Source: Lachnospiraceae bacterium (lineage in GTDB: Bacteria > Bacillota_A > Clostridia > Lachnospirales > Lachnospiraceae). From it: a DNA stretch of 63,941 bases. Of the stretch, positions 53,920-63,818 are shown piece after piece (the first letter of the stretch is position 1; each line of letters starts with the position of its first letter). The position numbers were made by a program, and so were the translations under genes. The stretch is taken from positions 1-63,941 of the forward strand of contig JAQUUB010000019.1 in assembly GCA_028694115.1 (NCBI GenBank), read 5' to 3'. The notes below the pieces were generated by a model. It did no database searches and was not told the origin of the DNA. It worked only from the letters and a program-made list of their open reading frames with translations.

Positions 53920-55272
53920 ACAGTTACCCACAATGCTTTCCCACTGTTTTTCAAAAAGTGCTTTTACCTGTGCTAAATTTTGTAAAATAATACTGACCGA
54001 TACGCTACGGGAACGCATTACCGACAAAATCTTATCGAAGTCATCAGGCAATGAAACATTTGCAAATTCGTCCATCAGAAAATGAACTGGCATTGGCAAA
54101 CTTCCACCGTAGATATGGTCAGCAGTATAGAAAAGCTGTTGAAATAATTGTGTATATAAAATCGAAACCAGAAAGTTAAAACTGGAGTCATTATCTGGTA
54201 TCAATGCGAACAGTGCCACCTTCTTTTCTCCCATAGATGGAAGGTCTAGTTCATCCGTTGTCGTAAGTGCAGCTAAACTTTCCAAGTTGAATTTTTCCAG
54301 TCGTGCTGCAAGTGTAATCTGTATTGATTTTAATGTTTTGGCAGAACCAGAATGGTAAGAACGATAATATTTCAAGGCAATATGCTCAGGATTTATCATC
54401 TCTAAATCTTGGAACAATTCATCAAGTAGTGACGGTCTTGTATCTTCTTCATCTTCTATGGATGCCGCCCTTAACATTTCCATTACCATCGCAAAATTCT
54501 GTTCTTCTTCTGGTGCTTCATAATGCAAGTAAAAGACAAGTGCAAGAAGAAGCATTGAAGCAGAAGTATCCCAAAACGGGTCATTACTCTGCGAACCTTT
54601 TGGCGTTGTACTCTTAAAAAGATTGGTAACCAACTTTTGCACATCATTGTCATTTTTCAAATATACAAATGGATTATAACAATGGCTCTTTTCCATTGAA
54701 ATTAAGTCAAGAACCCTTACCTCATATCCTCGGTTTTTAAGGAGTTTACCCGTATCTCGAAGCATTTCTCCCTTCGGGTCAAGTATTACGAATGAGGTAT
54801 TACATTGCATTAAATTTGGCTTACAATAAAATCTTGTCTTTCCTGCACCAGAACCACCACATACTAAGGTATTGAGATTCCGCCTGTGTTTCTTAGCGTT
54901 TAACCCAATACTCACAGATTGAGTCATTAACTTATTCTCTGATTGCGGACTTTGCTTATATTTCTTATTCACTGTTCTGGCATTGCCCCACTTAGCCGAA
55001 CCATGCTCTTCCCGTCTTCGATAATTCCTATTGGATGAAAGATAGATGCCAATCCCCATTCCGTAGCACAAGAGTAAAATGAGGACAGTTTTTAAGCTGT
55101 CCTCACAAAGTTCTATATAGAATGGTTTCTCAAATATCAGCATAAGGCTTTGGAATATTTCTGGCAGACCACCTTTTGTTGATGGTGCAATTTTTAAACC
55201 AAGCCATATCATAGGAATAATGCCAATCAGAGATAAGATAATTGACGACTGCTTTTCTCTATCTCGATTCAT
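53920..55272 (-). CDS. virD4: VirD4-type coupling protein, first exon
   Basis: 451 codons. Two N-terminal membrane segments (about residues 10-30 and 60-82) are followed by the ATPase with Walker A LVCGGSGAGKTRFY near 136-149 and a Walker B-like PVHFLMDEFANV. The protein links the relaxase-DNA complex to the secretion channel. In genomic sequence the frame runs past the intron border to a stop at 53890. The start overlaps the small upstream gene by 14 bases. Confidence 0.9.
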
Positions 55273-55456
55273 TATCTTTCTCTATTACTTTGAATTTCTT
55301 CTTTGGGGCAGTTCCAACTTTCACAATAAGGTCATTCACATCATTGGTAAATTTACCTTCTCTCTGAAGTTCTGTTTTCGTGTCATTAAGAGAGCGTACA
55401 ATAATCCCATGCTCATAGTCATCCAAAGCAATATAATATTTTTCTTCTTTTACCAT
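55259..55456 (-). CDS. Small conserved ICE protein
   Basis: 65 residues (MVKEEKYYIALDDYEHGIIVRSLNDTKTELQREGK…). Small proteins of this type are regularly found just before virD4 in Tn1549-like elements. No known activity. It overlaps virD4 by 14 bases. Confidence 0.7.
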   Translation of the reverse strand: MVKEEKYYIALDDYEHGIIVRSLNDTKTELQREGKFTNDVNDLIVKVGTAPKKKFKVIEKDNESR

Positions 55457-55465
55457 ATACTCACC

Positions 55466-56347
55466 TTATCTTTCGTAATCCTTTGAACGCTCCTGCTTTT
55501 TCTTATACAGTTCATCGGAAACTCTGGAATGAATTTCCGCCATTGCGTTTCTCATCTTGGAAAGTTCTCCTCTGATTTCCTGCGGCTCTGCATTTTTCAT
55601 ATTGTCAGGAATTCGGTTGATGGCAAAGTTCTGTGTATCAACTCCATACTTTTGACAAAGCATATAGCCAATGCACACTGCGGGAAATCCCATCTCCAAG
55701 CGGCTGTACTTATCACTATTGATGGAAAGCTGAGCGTGACCAAGTTCCTGTGCTACGCATTGGGCAACAGCAACACTATCTCCTACATCTCTTTTCACAT
55801 ACAGTACCTGCTTCTCATTATTATAAAACGCTGCCATATTCGGATATGGAAGTTCATTTGTACTCTCTACATCAACAGGTGAGGAATCAAGCATTGTGGT
55901 AATCAATTCTTTCGGGTCACGATTTACGCTTGGTGCAGGCGGTTTCTTTGCATTTGTCTGTGATACATCAAATACCTTTTTCACATTATAGGATACTCTT
56001 GTATTCCCATCTTTTCGGGTATATTCTACTGGCTCCAAGATAGAAATACTTCTCACACCTTTTTTCACTCTTACATTTTCTTTACTCCAATCTTCAAAGT
56101 CTTTTAGCTGTGTCGCTTCTGGAAGCTGATTGTAAATAAGAAGTGTATTAACTGCTGAATATCTATCCATCTGACTTTGCGTATTTAGATACTCCATAAA
56201 TTTCTCAGGGTCATTTACAATTTCTCTTGCAGTATCATCTACCATTTTATAAATGCCTTCTTTTTCTGCTTTCTTTTTCTCTGCAAACTCTTCTTTTGAA
56301 AGTCTTGGTCTTTCATTCGCTTTTCTTGGTTCAAAATCATTTGTCAT
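55466..56347 (-). CDS. ArdC-like protein with altered zinc site
   Basis: 293 residues with an ArdC-type N-terminal domain (VNTLLIYNQLPEATQLKDFEDWSKENVRVKKGVRSISIL) and a metallopeptidase-like middle part. The usual HExxH is QELGHAQ at about residue 211-217, so the first zinc-binding His is Gln. It may keep only a DNA-binding or antirestriction role. It lies between PcfB and virD4-side genes of the conjugation operon. Confidence 0.75.
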   Translation of the reverse strand: MTNDFEPRKANERPRLSKEEFAEKKKAEKEGIYKMVDDTAREIVNDPEKFMEYLNTQSQMDRYSAVNTLLIYNQLPEATQLKDFEDWSKENVRVKKGVRSISILEPVEYTRKDGNTRVSYNVKKVFDVSQTNAKKPPAPSVNRDPKELITTMLDSSPVDVESTNELPYPNMAAFYNNEKQVLYVKRDVGDSVAVAQCVAQELGHAQLSINSDKYSRLEMGFPAVCIGYMLCQKYGVDTQNFAINRIPDNMKNAEPQEIRGELSKMRNAMAEIHSRVSDELYKKKQERSKDYER

Positions 56348-56352
56348 TTTTG

Positions 56353-57156
56353 CTACCTCTCTTTTGATTTTTTAACTTTAGGTTTGGGTTGCGTATGCAC
56401 TGTCTGTGCATTTTTTGTTGTGGATTTCGGCTTGTCAATCTCAGGTGTTTTGCGTTCTGATTCTTTTTGCTGGTTTGCCTTTGCCTTATATCTGTCGAGT
56501 TTTTCCTTCACAGATGGTTTTGTTTCCTTTCCAGCAACACCCTTATCAGAGAGCATATCTACCTGCTCTGAGTTTTGCCTTGACGGAGGGTTTTTGTCCG
56601 TCTTGGCAACCGAGGGGTTTGACTGCGACTGTCCCTCCTTTTGCATCGGCTTTCTGACTGCCTCCTCCATAATAATTTCATTTTTGGATTTCGTAGGCAT
56701 TTCCTTTGCCATGCTCTCTCTATTTGCTTTCTCCTTTTGTGCTTCCGCAATAACAGAAGCTTTCTCAACAGTATTAAAGTCAAATCTCTCTACAATACGC
56801 TGAATTTTAGAAGCGTCTTCTGCACGAGCAATAATATCTACGGGAACATTATCGCCTTTTGTATTTTTATCTCGAAGTACACAGTACAAAACTCCATACC
56901 TCTTTGCCTGTTCCGTAAATGTTTTTAGGTCTTTATTTGAAATAGAAAATACTTTTAATTCCTTACCAGATTTAATCATATTGGTAAGTCTTGCTTTTCC
57001 TCTTGTCTTGTTCACCTGACTTGCTTCCTGCTTTAATACGGAAGCCAAAAGAATGGCAATGTTCTTTGCGGCTGAACCGCTTAATTTTGCAGCTACTTCT
57101 ACTCCTTCTAAGGATAATCGAACGATTTGTTCTGCTGCGTCACCACCGTTGTTCAT
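56353..57156 (-). CDS. PcfB-family (DUF3801) conjugation protein
   Basis: 267 residues from MNNGGDAAEQIVRLSLEGVEVAAKLSGSAAKNIAILLASVLKQ, preceded by AAGGAG. The N-terminal 140 residues are the PcfB/DUF3801 domain and the rest is Lys/Glu/Pro-rich. It overlaps the relaxase gene by 17 bases. PcfB-like proteins are transfer accessory factors that work with the relaxase and coupling protein. Confidence 0.82.
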   Translation of the reverse strand: MNNGGDAAEQIVRLSLEGVEVAAKLSGSAAKNIAILLASVLKQEASQVNKTRGKARLTNMIKSGKELKVFSISNKDLKTFTEQAKRYGVLYCVLRDKNTKGDNVPVDIIARAEDASKIQRIVERFDFNTVEKASVIAEAQKEKANRESMAKEMPTKSKNEIIMEEAVRKPMQKEGQSQSNPSVAKTDKNPPSRQNSEQVDMLSDKGVAGKETKPSVKEKLDRYKAKANQQKESERKTPEIDKPKSTTKNAQTVHTQPKPKVKKSKER

Positions 57157-58504
57157 AGGTTTCTTTCTCCTTCCTTTTACTCTTCTGCTCTGTGGGATTA
57201 TCCTGTGATAAGTTATATTCCATAACCTTTGACCTCTCGGCAATACTTTCACAAGTTTTTACTTCCTTACGGAGCAGTCGAATTTTGTCGCTTATTGTCG
57301 AAACTTCATCTTTGACTTTTGATAGCTCATCGTCACTTATTTTTCTTCTCATCATTTTTCGCAGGTGCGTTCTATCGTCAGTCAGTTTTGAAATCTCTCC
57401 CATAACTGATTCTTTATATGAGAAAAGCTGCTTGTCTGTCGAGATATTCTCACGACCAAGCAGCCTTGCCTCCTCTGAAATCTTATCCAGTTTTAATAAA
57501 TCTTCTCTTAAAAGATAATGCAGCTTATTTGTATCTGGTTTCTTATATTTAGGTAAGTATCCCAACTTGTAACAGTAGTAAAGATACAAGCAATAAATAC
57601 CACTCTTTTTCTTGATTTTATCCCCTCTGGTTGGGAGATTATATTGCTTTTTACTTCCACTTGAAAAGGGAAGTATCGGAAGCCTTTGATTCTCTATAAG
57701 TCTTCGTTTAATCGCTTCCTCGCTATATTCCTCGCCTAGATTTTTAAGTCTAACAGGCTTACTGTATCCTTTCGGAATGACTGTCCAGTATTTTCTGCTC
57801 TCGCTTAGACAATGCTTGTATCCCATCTGAGTAAGATTGTACTCAAATGTTTTGAGATTGGTACTGTGTGCAATTGCCTCATCAATAGCACTTCTAAGCA
57901 TAGAATATCTGGTTGGCATTCCTGCCTGCTCCTGCTTATAGTAATAAGAATTTTGTTTGCTTCTATTTGGATTCGGATTATAATACAGTCCATATTTCTC
58001 ACAAATCCTATCAGCAACAAGCCTGAATTTAAACCACGCTTTTTCTTCTCCCCACAATCTCTTTCCATCAAGAAATGATACGGAGTTTATTACAAAGTGG
58101 CAGTGAAGATGTTTGGTATTCAGATGAGTGGTAACTACAACCTGAAATTTCTTTCCCCACACCTCTTTTGCAAATTCCATTCCTATTCTTTGTGCCATCT
58201 CTGGAGTAATATTTTGTTCTTTAAAACTAAGGTATGCGTGATATGCTTGAATCCCCTCGGTTTTTCCAAACAACTCCTTTGTCGTTACAAATTGGTCACG
58301 AGCTGTGATTGGATTGCAATTTATCCCTTCAACATAAAACTCCTGCTCTGTTTTCTCCTCATCTTTTGCATAAGACAAAACATCGGCAAGAGCTTGATAT
58401 TGTTCTTCACTATATACTTTTGCTGATGTCTTTTCTGGATTCGCTGCGTATTCAATTACTCGCTCCAGATTTGTAGAAACAGACCAGAGTTTACTTACTG
58501 CCAT
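57140..58504 (-). CDS. MobP-type conjugative relaxase
   Basis: 454 residues. An N-terminal relaxase domain carries GIQAYHAYLSFKEQNITPEMAQRIGMEFAKEVWG and VVTTHLNTKHLHCHFVINSVSF (HxxxHxH-type metal triad near residues 131-137), as in Tn1549. A helical C-terminal part with coiled-coil character follows (about 330-430). It nicks the transfer origin and stays on the 5' end. It overlaps mobC by ten bases. Confidence 0.92.
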   Translation of the reverse strand: MAVSKLWSVSTNLERVIEYAANPEKTSAKVYSEEQYQALADVLSYAKDEEKTEQEFYVEGINCNPITARDQFVTTKELFGKTEGIQAYHAYLSFKEQNITPEMAQRIGMEFAKEVWGKKFQVVVTTHLNTKHLHCHFVINSVSFLDGKRLWGEEKAWFKFRLVADRICEKYGLYYNPNPNRSKQNSYYYKQEQAGMPTRYSMLRSAIDEAIAHSTNLKTFEYNLTQMGYKHCLSESRKYWTVIPKGYSKPVRLKNLGEEYSEEAIKRRLIENQRLPILPFSSGSKKQYNLPTRGDKIKKKSGIYCLYLYYCYKLGYLPKYKKPDTNKLHYLLREDLLKLDKISEEARLLGRENISTDKQLFSYKESVMGEISKLTDDRTHLRKMMRRKISDDELSKVKDEVSTISDKIRLLRKEVKTCESIAERSKVMEYNLSQDNPTEQKSKRKEKETYEQRW

Positions 58505-58836
58505 TTCATATTACTTTTATCAGGGCGAAGAAACGCTTGTTCCACATCAGCTTGGAACTTATGCCAACGCTCTGCTTCCTTTTTCAGCATTACTGCATCT
58601 ACAAACTCTAGTGCATTGGCTTTGATTGCAAGCTGGTTAATGTTGTTTCCAATAGCAGATAACTCTCTCATTGTATCGAAGAATCTGTCATCAGGTTTCT
58701 CTTTCGGCTCATAACTTTTTATCAGAAGTCTAATCAGACCTGCTTCGCTCATACACGCTTTCTTGGATTTTCTCTGTAAATCCTGTGCTTCACTTCGATT
58801 GAATCGCACAATCTTTTGAATATTTCTCTTTCTCAT
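58495..58836 (-). CDS. MobC-type relaxosome protein
   Basis: 113 residues with a ribbon-helix-helix-like start (MRKRNIQKIVRFNRSEAQDLQRKSKKACMSEAGLIRLLI) and a helical C-terminus (LSAIGNNINQLAIKANAL), the usual MobC signature. It binds the transfer origin and assists the relaxase. It is the first gene after the putative oriT. Confidence 0.87.
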   Translation of the reverse strand: MRKRNIQKIVRFNRSEAQDLQRKSKKACMSEAGLIRLLIKSYEPKEKPDDRFFDTMRELSAIGNNINQLAIKANALEFVDAVMLKKEAERWHKFQADVEQAFLRPDKSNMKWQ

Positions 58837-58968
58837 ATTATCAAGTTCCTTTCTTGGGGTATTAGGGGCAACCCCTAACGAGTATCTACCGTTTGGAAAC
58901 TGTGGTTATCCAAATGGTCTGCTCGCTAAGATGATACAGAGTTCCTCGGTTGCCCCGATTATCTGCAT
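58837..58968 (-). other. Putative origin of transfer (oriT)
   Basis: 132 non-coding bases directly upstream of mobC. They contain a perfect inverted repeat TTAGGGG-CAA-CCCCTAA and a second pair TTTGGA…TCCAAA (around 58892-58914). This position and structure match oriTs of MobP elements. The nic site cannot be placed by inspection. Confidence 0.6.
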
Positions 58969-59574
58969 TTAGCGTTCCATATCTTTTGTAACCGGCTTAT
59001 AGGGAACTACTTTAATCTCCTTATTCTGCTTGAAAAAGCGCTCCGGATATTTGAATTTATCTCGGTACTTATTCTCCAAATCTTTGGGGAGGCTCTCAAA
59101 ATTCTCACTTTCAATGGGTGCATAGCACACAAAGAACTTGCCTGCCACAATGTCCATCAGCTCACCATCTTTATCATAAACAGCGCGATTAAGTTCCGCT
59201 CCATTCATCTTTCCTTCTTCATTACATACAATTGCAACATCATCAGAAAATGGCATATATTCTTCTATATCGCCCCCAACAACTTCCTGCATTGCTTCTA
59301 AAGAATTGTCAATCTCTATCATTTTGGGATATTTCCCCGGCTCTATGAAAAGCACTGAAATCTTCTTCGTTTCTTCTACCATAATGAATTTATCCTCCTC
59401 AACATTTAGGGCAAGGAAGCTTCCATTTTCCCAGTTCATATGAATCTGCCCCATATCATCAACAAATTTCACAGTTCCCCTGAGTCCCGCAGGCATTTTG
59501 CTTTCCCCCTTCATTTCTGCAAGAACAATTGTCATACCTTCGGAATAAGTCTCTTTTATTTCCTCTATTTTCAT
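58969..59574 (-). CDS. DUF4314/DUF3846 ICE protein
   Basis: 201 residues. The N-terminal DUF4314 domain (PAGLRGTVKFVDDMGQIHMNWENGSFLAL) is followed by a DUF3846 domain (VLFIEPGKYPKMIEIDNSLEAMQEVVGGDIEEYMPF). This combination is usual in Tn1549-like elements near the primase gene. Function unknown. It overlaps the TOPRIM gene by four bases. Confidence 0.82.
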   Translation of the reverse strand: MKIEEIKETYSEGMTIVLAEMKGESKMPAGLRGTVKFVDDMGQIHMNWENGSFLALNVEEDKFIMVEETKKISVLFIEPGKYPKMIEIDNSLEAMQEVVGGDIEEYMPFSDDVAIVCNEEGKMNGAELNRAVYDKDGELMDIVAGKFFVCYAPIESENFESLPKDLENKYRDKFKYPERFFKQNKEIKVVPYKPVTKDMER

Positions 59575-60536
59575 CTCTCACCATTCCTTTCTTCTCTGAA
59601 TTTATTCTGGTTTATATGCATTCGGATACAAAGAAAGTCGTTGTAATCTTTGCCTTTGGGAGGTGGATTATCAACGACTTCGTATTTGCTTGGCAGCGCA
59701 AGTGTTAGCCCTTGCGTTGCCTTTCTTCCAGCTATATCATTATCCAAATGAAGAATGATACGTCTTATATCTGGATTTTGTTCTAAGAACTTTTCTATTG
59801 CTACTGGCACTTTGCTTTCCTTCATATCCCGCTTCGGAGCATAGACACCTGATAGGGATATGAGGTTCATATTTCGCCAATCTTTGCCCTCTAATTTGCA
59901 TAACGTGGCATAAGATAATAGGTCAATGGCACATTCAAACAGATGCACCTCTGTCTTATTCTCTCCAAGCATTCGGAATGAATAATGCTTCTTACTACCC
60001 GAACAGTCACCCATAATGCGATTGCCATTCGTTGCACGATATGCACCATATTTTGCTTCACCCTGTTCATCATATCCAATGAAAACAGCATTGTGATAGG
60101 GAAGCGACTCTACAATAAATTTCTTATCCAAACAGTAATTTATGATTTCATAATCAATGCCACGACAAAACAGATATGCTACAACCACGTCATTTGTTGG
60201 ACTTTTCTCCGGCAGAAGAAGTGGTCTTTCTTCGTAGCTTGTATGAATTGTTTCGTATGTGGGAGTTGTAACTGCCACATTGCCCATAATTGTTTCCACT
60301 GCCTCTATGAAGTCTAAGCCTCTTACCTTAATGAGAAAATCGAGGGCAGATACTCCCCCGATTCCCCTGCTCCACCACATCCATTTTCCATTGGAAATCT
60401 TCAAACTATCGTGTTCTTTTGTGGAGTAAGTGTTGCCTGACAGTTTTACAAGTTCACTTGGCTCGTAATTTCTTAAATAAGTCAGTACGTCCATCCTCTT
60501 TGCTTCCATAATTATTTCTGGTGGTATATATGGCAT
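59571..60536 (-). CDS. DUF3991/TOPRIM primase-like protein
   Basis: 321 residues. A DUF3991 N-terminal part (VKLSGNTYSTKEHDSLKISNGKWMWWSRGIGGVSALDFL) is followed by a TOPRIM fold ending in RIILHLDNDIAGRKATQG (DxD-like pair) near residues 259-276. It is expected to prime complementary-strand synthesis of transferred DNA. Typical ICE replication module member. Confidence 0.85.
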   Translation of the reverse strand: MPYIPPEIIMEAKRMDVLTYLRNYEPSELVKLSGNTYSTKEHDSLKISNGKWMWWSRGIGGVSALDFLIKVRGLDFIEAVETIMGNVAVTTPTYETIHTSYEERPLLLPEKSPTNDVVVAYLFCRGIDYEIINYCLDKKFIVESLPYHNAVFIGYDEQGEAKYGAYRATNGNRIMGDCSGSKKHYSFRMLGENKTEVHLFECAIDLLSYATLCKLEGKDWRNMNLISLSGVYAPKRDMKESKVPVAIEKFLEQNPDIRRIILHLDNDIAGRKATQGLTLALPSKYEVVDNPPPKGKDYNDFLCIRMHINQNKFREERNGER

Positions 60537-60548
60537 CCTATCACCTGC

Positions 60549-61499
60549 CTATCGTTCCAAATCTTTGGTCTTTTCTTTGGATTCTTTGACAATGCCAAGG
60601 GACTTCGTATCTTTATCAAATTCATAAATATGGTCCGATAATCGCTCCTCTTTGCTTACTTCCCGTGCATTAACATCACGAACTAAAGTGCCAAGTTCCT
60701 TTGGTGTCAATTCCATTGTATTCGCAAATTCCTTTGGAATGACTAAGACCTCGTGGACAGATGAAGGGAGAATATAGTAGCTGTCTCCAATTACATCAGA
60801 CACTTTACTCAGTATCTGAGAATTGGCAAGCACTGACGCTCCTCCCACTTTGCTCTCATTGGTAAGTACCATCAATCCACACTGCTGATAGGTGCTGCCC
60901 TCCTCTAACATATTTTCCTCTATACCAAATAAAACACATTCCATTGCACTTAGGCTCGATGGATGGATTCTCTCGGTATTCTCAACCGCCAGATGATGAA
61001 TCTCATCCGTTGTAACACCCCAGCTTTCCATAAGCTCATTTGTAACAGGTGCTGTGGCACGTCCAAACTCTGTCATTCCAACCTCTATCTGATACATTAC
61101 CGCTAAATCATCAAGTTTCGTTGAAGGTCTTTCACGAAGCAGGCTCTTATTATTCTTGGTGAACACTATTTTCGTTGTAATATTCTCTTTTGCTTTTTCA
61201 AAATCCAGAATGGAATTCAAACCAAACGTTCTATCACCAATGGTATGTTTTACATATTCATTGGCAATGTGTGAACACACTTCCTCCATTGAATTCCCAT
61301 CTTCATATGACTGAAAGAACTCTTCCAGATAGAGTTTTGGTGTCACAGCCGCACCTTCTCTGTGAATAGATAATCCCTGCTTCATCACACTATTATTCTT
61401 CATCGTTCCATCAATTCTGACCACCGAGGTCTCGTATCCCGGCGGCATATAATCTAAAATATTATTCTTTACTTCATTGATAAATTCTCTATAGTCCAT
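60549..61499 (-). CDS. DUF5688-family ICE protein
   Basis: 316 residues matching DUF5688 (MDYREFINEVKNNILDYMPPGYE … AVMYQIEV … YYILPSSVHEVLVIPKEFA). These are conserved in Clostridia conjugative elements between helicase and primase genes. No catalytic motif is evident. The ATG is 18 bases after the previous small gene. Confidence 0.8.
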   Translation of the reverse strand: MDYREFINEVKNNILDYMPPGYETSVVRIDGTMKNNSVMKQGLSIHREGAAVTPKLYLEEFFQSYEDGNSMEEVCSHIANEYVKHTIGDRTFGLNSILDFEKAKENITTKIVFTKNNKSLLRERPSTKLDDLAVMYQIEVGMTEFGRATAPVTNELMESWGVTTDEIHHLAVENTERIHPSSLSAMECVLFGIEENMLEEGSTYQQCGLMVLTNESKVGGASVLANSQILSKVSDVIGDSYYILPSSVHEVLVIPKEFANTMELTPKELGTLVRDVNAREVSKEERLSDHIYEFDKDTKSLGIVKESKEKTKDLER

Positions 61500-61517
61500 A
61501 ATGGTTCCTCAGCTTTC

Positions 61518-61622
61518 TTATTTTTTTCTAATCTTCAGTTGTTCTGCATACAAGCGATAACGCTTCCTATCGTCTTTCGAATTCTTCTTAATGCACTCAT
61601 ATACAATTTCTTTTTTTACCAT
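61518..61622 (-). CDS. Small 34-residue basic protein
   Basis: MVKKEIVYECIKKNSKDDRKRYRLYAEQLKIRKK, starting behind AAGGAG, is more likely than the longer frame, whose first part overlaps the helicase tail. Very basic. Short peptides of this kind are frequent in this place of related ICEs. Confidence 0.55.
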   Translation of the reverse strand: MVKKEIVYECIKKNSKDDRKRYRLYAEQLKIRKK

Positions 61623-61635
61623 ATTCTCCTTCTTT

Positions 61636-63816
61636 CTAGCGGCTGTCCCGCTCATTTGATTTTTCTTTCTTTGTCGGTTCACGCTCACCCTCATCAGGCT
61701 CACCGCCCACAATCTCATTTTCTTTTTTATCCATATTCAGAAGAATATTTAGTTCATCAAGTCTTGCAAGCTTGCCCTTCAATTCTTCTTCGTGGACAAA
61801 TGGTTTCTCTGCTTCCTGCTTCGCTGTTTCGTATTGCTTCTTCGTGTTTTCAAGCTCATATTCACTGGAAGATAACCCTTCCGCAAATTTCTCTATCCCA
61901 TTATCCAGTCGAATGATATTTCCAAGAGGGTCTTCTCCAAGCGACACATTTCGACTTGTTTCACCTTTTAGTTTCACTTCATAACTTCGCTCTACTGTAT
62001 TAAATAAAAGCTCCGTCTGAAAGCCTCTGTACGCTCCAAGTACAATAGGGTCTGGGCTTGTCATTGTCTTGCAGGCCTCTATAATCGCCTTTCCTGCTTC
62101 CGCTTTTTCCGCATAAAAAATATCCGAAACCTTCATACCAATAAATCGGTCATCAAGTGGCTTCGGATTTGCCTTTGCTGTTGCTACATCTTTTGTAAGT
62201 GCTGCGATTCTTGTTTCCAAAAATGTGATTCTCTGCGGATAATACTTTATGATTTTGTCCTCTAATCTGTATTTTTCTGATAGAAAATTGGACTTTAAAA
62301 GCTTTAATTTCTGTACCTGAATATCCAAGTCCATCTTCTCTTTGATATAGGGATTACCTGTTGCCAGCATTTTAATTTCCGCATAGGACAATGCTGTTTC
62401 ATCAATATCTTCTGCCGAACGGACGGGTGATTTGCTTGTCATAATCTGACTTGCAAATTTCTGTTTGCCTTCTACAAGCTGATAAAGGTATGCGTCAAAG
62501 GTTTGCTCTGTTACATAGCGATAGATATTCACTTCTGGATTTTCATTTCCCTGCCTGATGATTCTACCGCTTCGCTGCTCCAAGTCCGAAGGTCGCCACG
62601 GGCAATCCACATCGTGAAGTGCAACCAGTTTATCCTGCACATTTGTCCCTGCTCCCATCTTCTGCGTAGAGCCAAGAAGCACTCTGACATCTCCTTTTCG
62701 TGTCTTTTGGAATAGTTCTTTTTTCTTCATATCCGTATCTGCTTCGTGAATAAATCTTACTTCATTTTCTGGAATTCCCCTTTCTATTAGTTTCTTTCTA
62801 ATGTCATTGTAGACAGAGAATCTTCCATCATTCTTCGGTGTCGAAAGGTCGCAAAATACTAATTGTGCTGATTTTTTCTCCATCGTTTCTGACCAGATTC
62901 GATGAATATTATCCACACAGGCATTTACTTTACTGTCCGCAAAATCCGGCAGCATTTCATTTAACATTCTCTGGTCCAGTGCAAGTTTACGACCATCATT
63001 TGTGATTTTCAGCATATTATCCACGCTTGAATCCACTCCTCCGCTACGAACTGCTTCTGCTCGTTCTGCAAGGGATTCTACCATCTCCTTTTGCATTTCC
63101 GATGGCTTAACTGCTACATTGTGAAACTTCGCTTCTGGCACTGGAAGATTCAACATATCTGCTGTCTTTATATCAGCAACTTCTTTAAACATCGCCATTA
63201 GTTCTGGCAGATTATAGAACTTCGCAAATCTTGTTTTCGCTCTATAACCAGTTCCTTCTGGGGTTAATTCCACAGCCGTAACTGTTTCACCAAAGGTACT
63301 TGCCCAAGCATCAAAATGTTGCAGATTGTTTTTTACCAGTGTTCCATACTGCAAATATCTCTGTATGGTATATAATTCCACCATACTATTGGAGATTGGG
63401 GTTCCCGTTGCGAACACAGTACCACGTCCTCCCGTTATCTCATCAAGATAGCGACATTTCATAAAAAGGTCTGAGGACTTCTGTGCTTCTGTCTGGGCAA
63501 TGCCACCTACATTTCTCATTTTTGTATATAAGAAAAGATTTTTGTAAAAATGGCTCTCATCAATAAACACCCTGTCTACACCTAATTCTTCGAAGGTTAC
63601 AACGTCATCTTTTCTACTCTGGTCATTTAATTTCTCCAACTTTTGACTGATTGATTTCTTAGATTTTTCAAGCTGCTTTATCGTAAATTTTTCTCCACGA
63701 TTTCGCTTTAGCTCAATAATTCCCTCGGTTAATTCATCAATCTGCTGCTGCAAAATCGCTCTCTGCCTTGTAATGGACATTGGAATTTTCTCAAACTGAC
63801 TATGCCCGATAATTAC
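61636..63816 (-). CDS. SNF2-type helicase/methyltransferase-like ICE protein, 3' exon
   Basis: About 726 codons from VIIGHSQFEKIPMS. A DEAH-box-like FIDESHFYKN (near the start), GTPISNSMVELYTIQRYLQ, and helicase C-terminal motifs (LGSTQKMGAGTNVQDKLVALHD, RSGRIIRQGNENPEV) are visible. A coiled tail follows. Full-size relatives are very large proteins with an N-terminal methyltransferase or other domain and act on transferred DNA. The 5' part is outside the window and separated from this exon by a group II intron. The reading frame upstream of 63817 is intron sequence, not protein. Confidence 0.85.
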   Translation of the reverse strand, partial: VIIGHSQFEKIPMSITRQRAILQQQIDELTEGIIELKRNRGEKFTIKQLEKSKKSISQKLEKLNDQSRKDDVVTFEELGVDRVFIDESHFYKNLFLYTKMRNVGGIAQTEAQKSSDLFMKCRYLDEITGGRGTVFATGTPISNSMVELYTIQRYLQYGTLVKNNLQHFDAWASTFGETVTAVELTPEGTGYRAKTRFAKFYNLPELMAMFKEVADIKTADMLNLPVPEAKFHNVAVKPSEMQKEMVESLAERAEAVRSGGVDSSVDNMLKITNDGRKLALDQRMLNEMLPDFADSKVNACVDNIHRIWSETMEKKSAQLVFCDLSTPKNDGRFSVYNDIRKKLIERGIPENEVRFIHEADTDMKKKELFQKTRKGDVRVLLGSTQKMGAGTNVQDKLVALHDVDCPWRPSDLEQRSGRIIRQGNENPEVNIYRYVTEQTFDAYLYQLVEGKQKFASQIMTSKSPVRSAEDIDETALSYAEIKMLATGNPYIKEKMDLDIQVQKLKLLKSNFLSEKYRLEDKIIKYYPQRITFLETRIAALTKDVATAKANPKPLDDRFIGMKVSDIFYAEKAEAGKAIIEACKTMTSPDPIVLGAYRGFQTELLFNTVERSYEVKLKGETSRNVSLGEDPLGNIIRLDNGIEKFAEGLSSSEYELENTKKQYETAKQEAEKPFVHEEELKGKLARLDELNILLNMDKKENEIVGGEPDEGEREPTKKEKSNERDSR

Positions 63817-63818
63817 CG

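Noticed and set aside
56384..56803. A 139-codon plus-strand frame over the PcfB gene
   Set aside because: Antisense to the Lys/Glu-rich tail; composition mirrors the coding strand.
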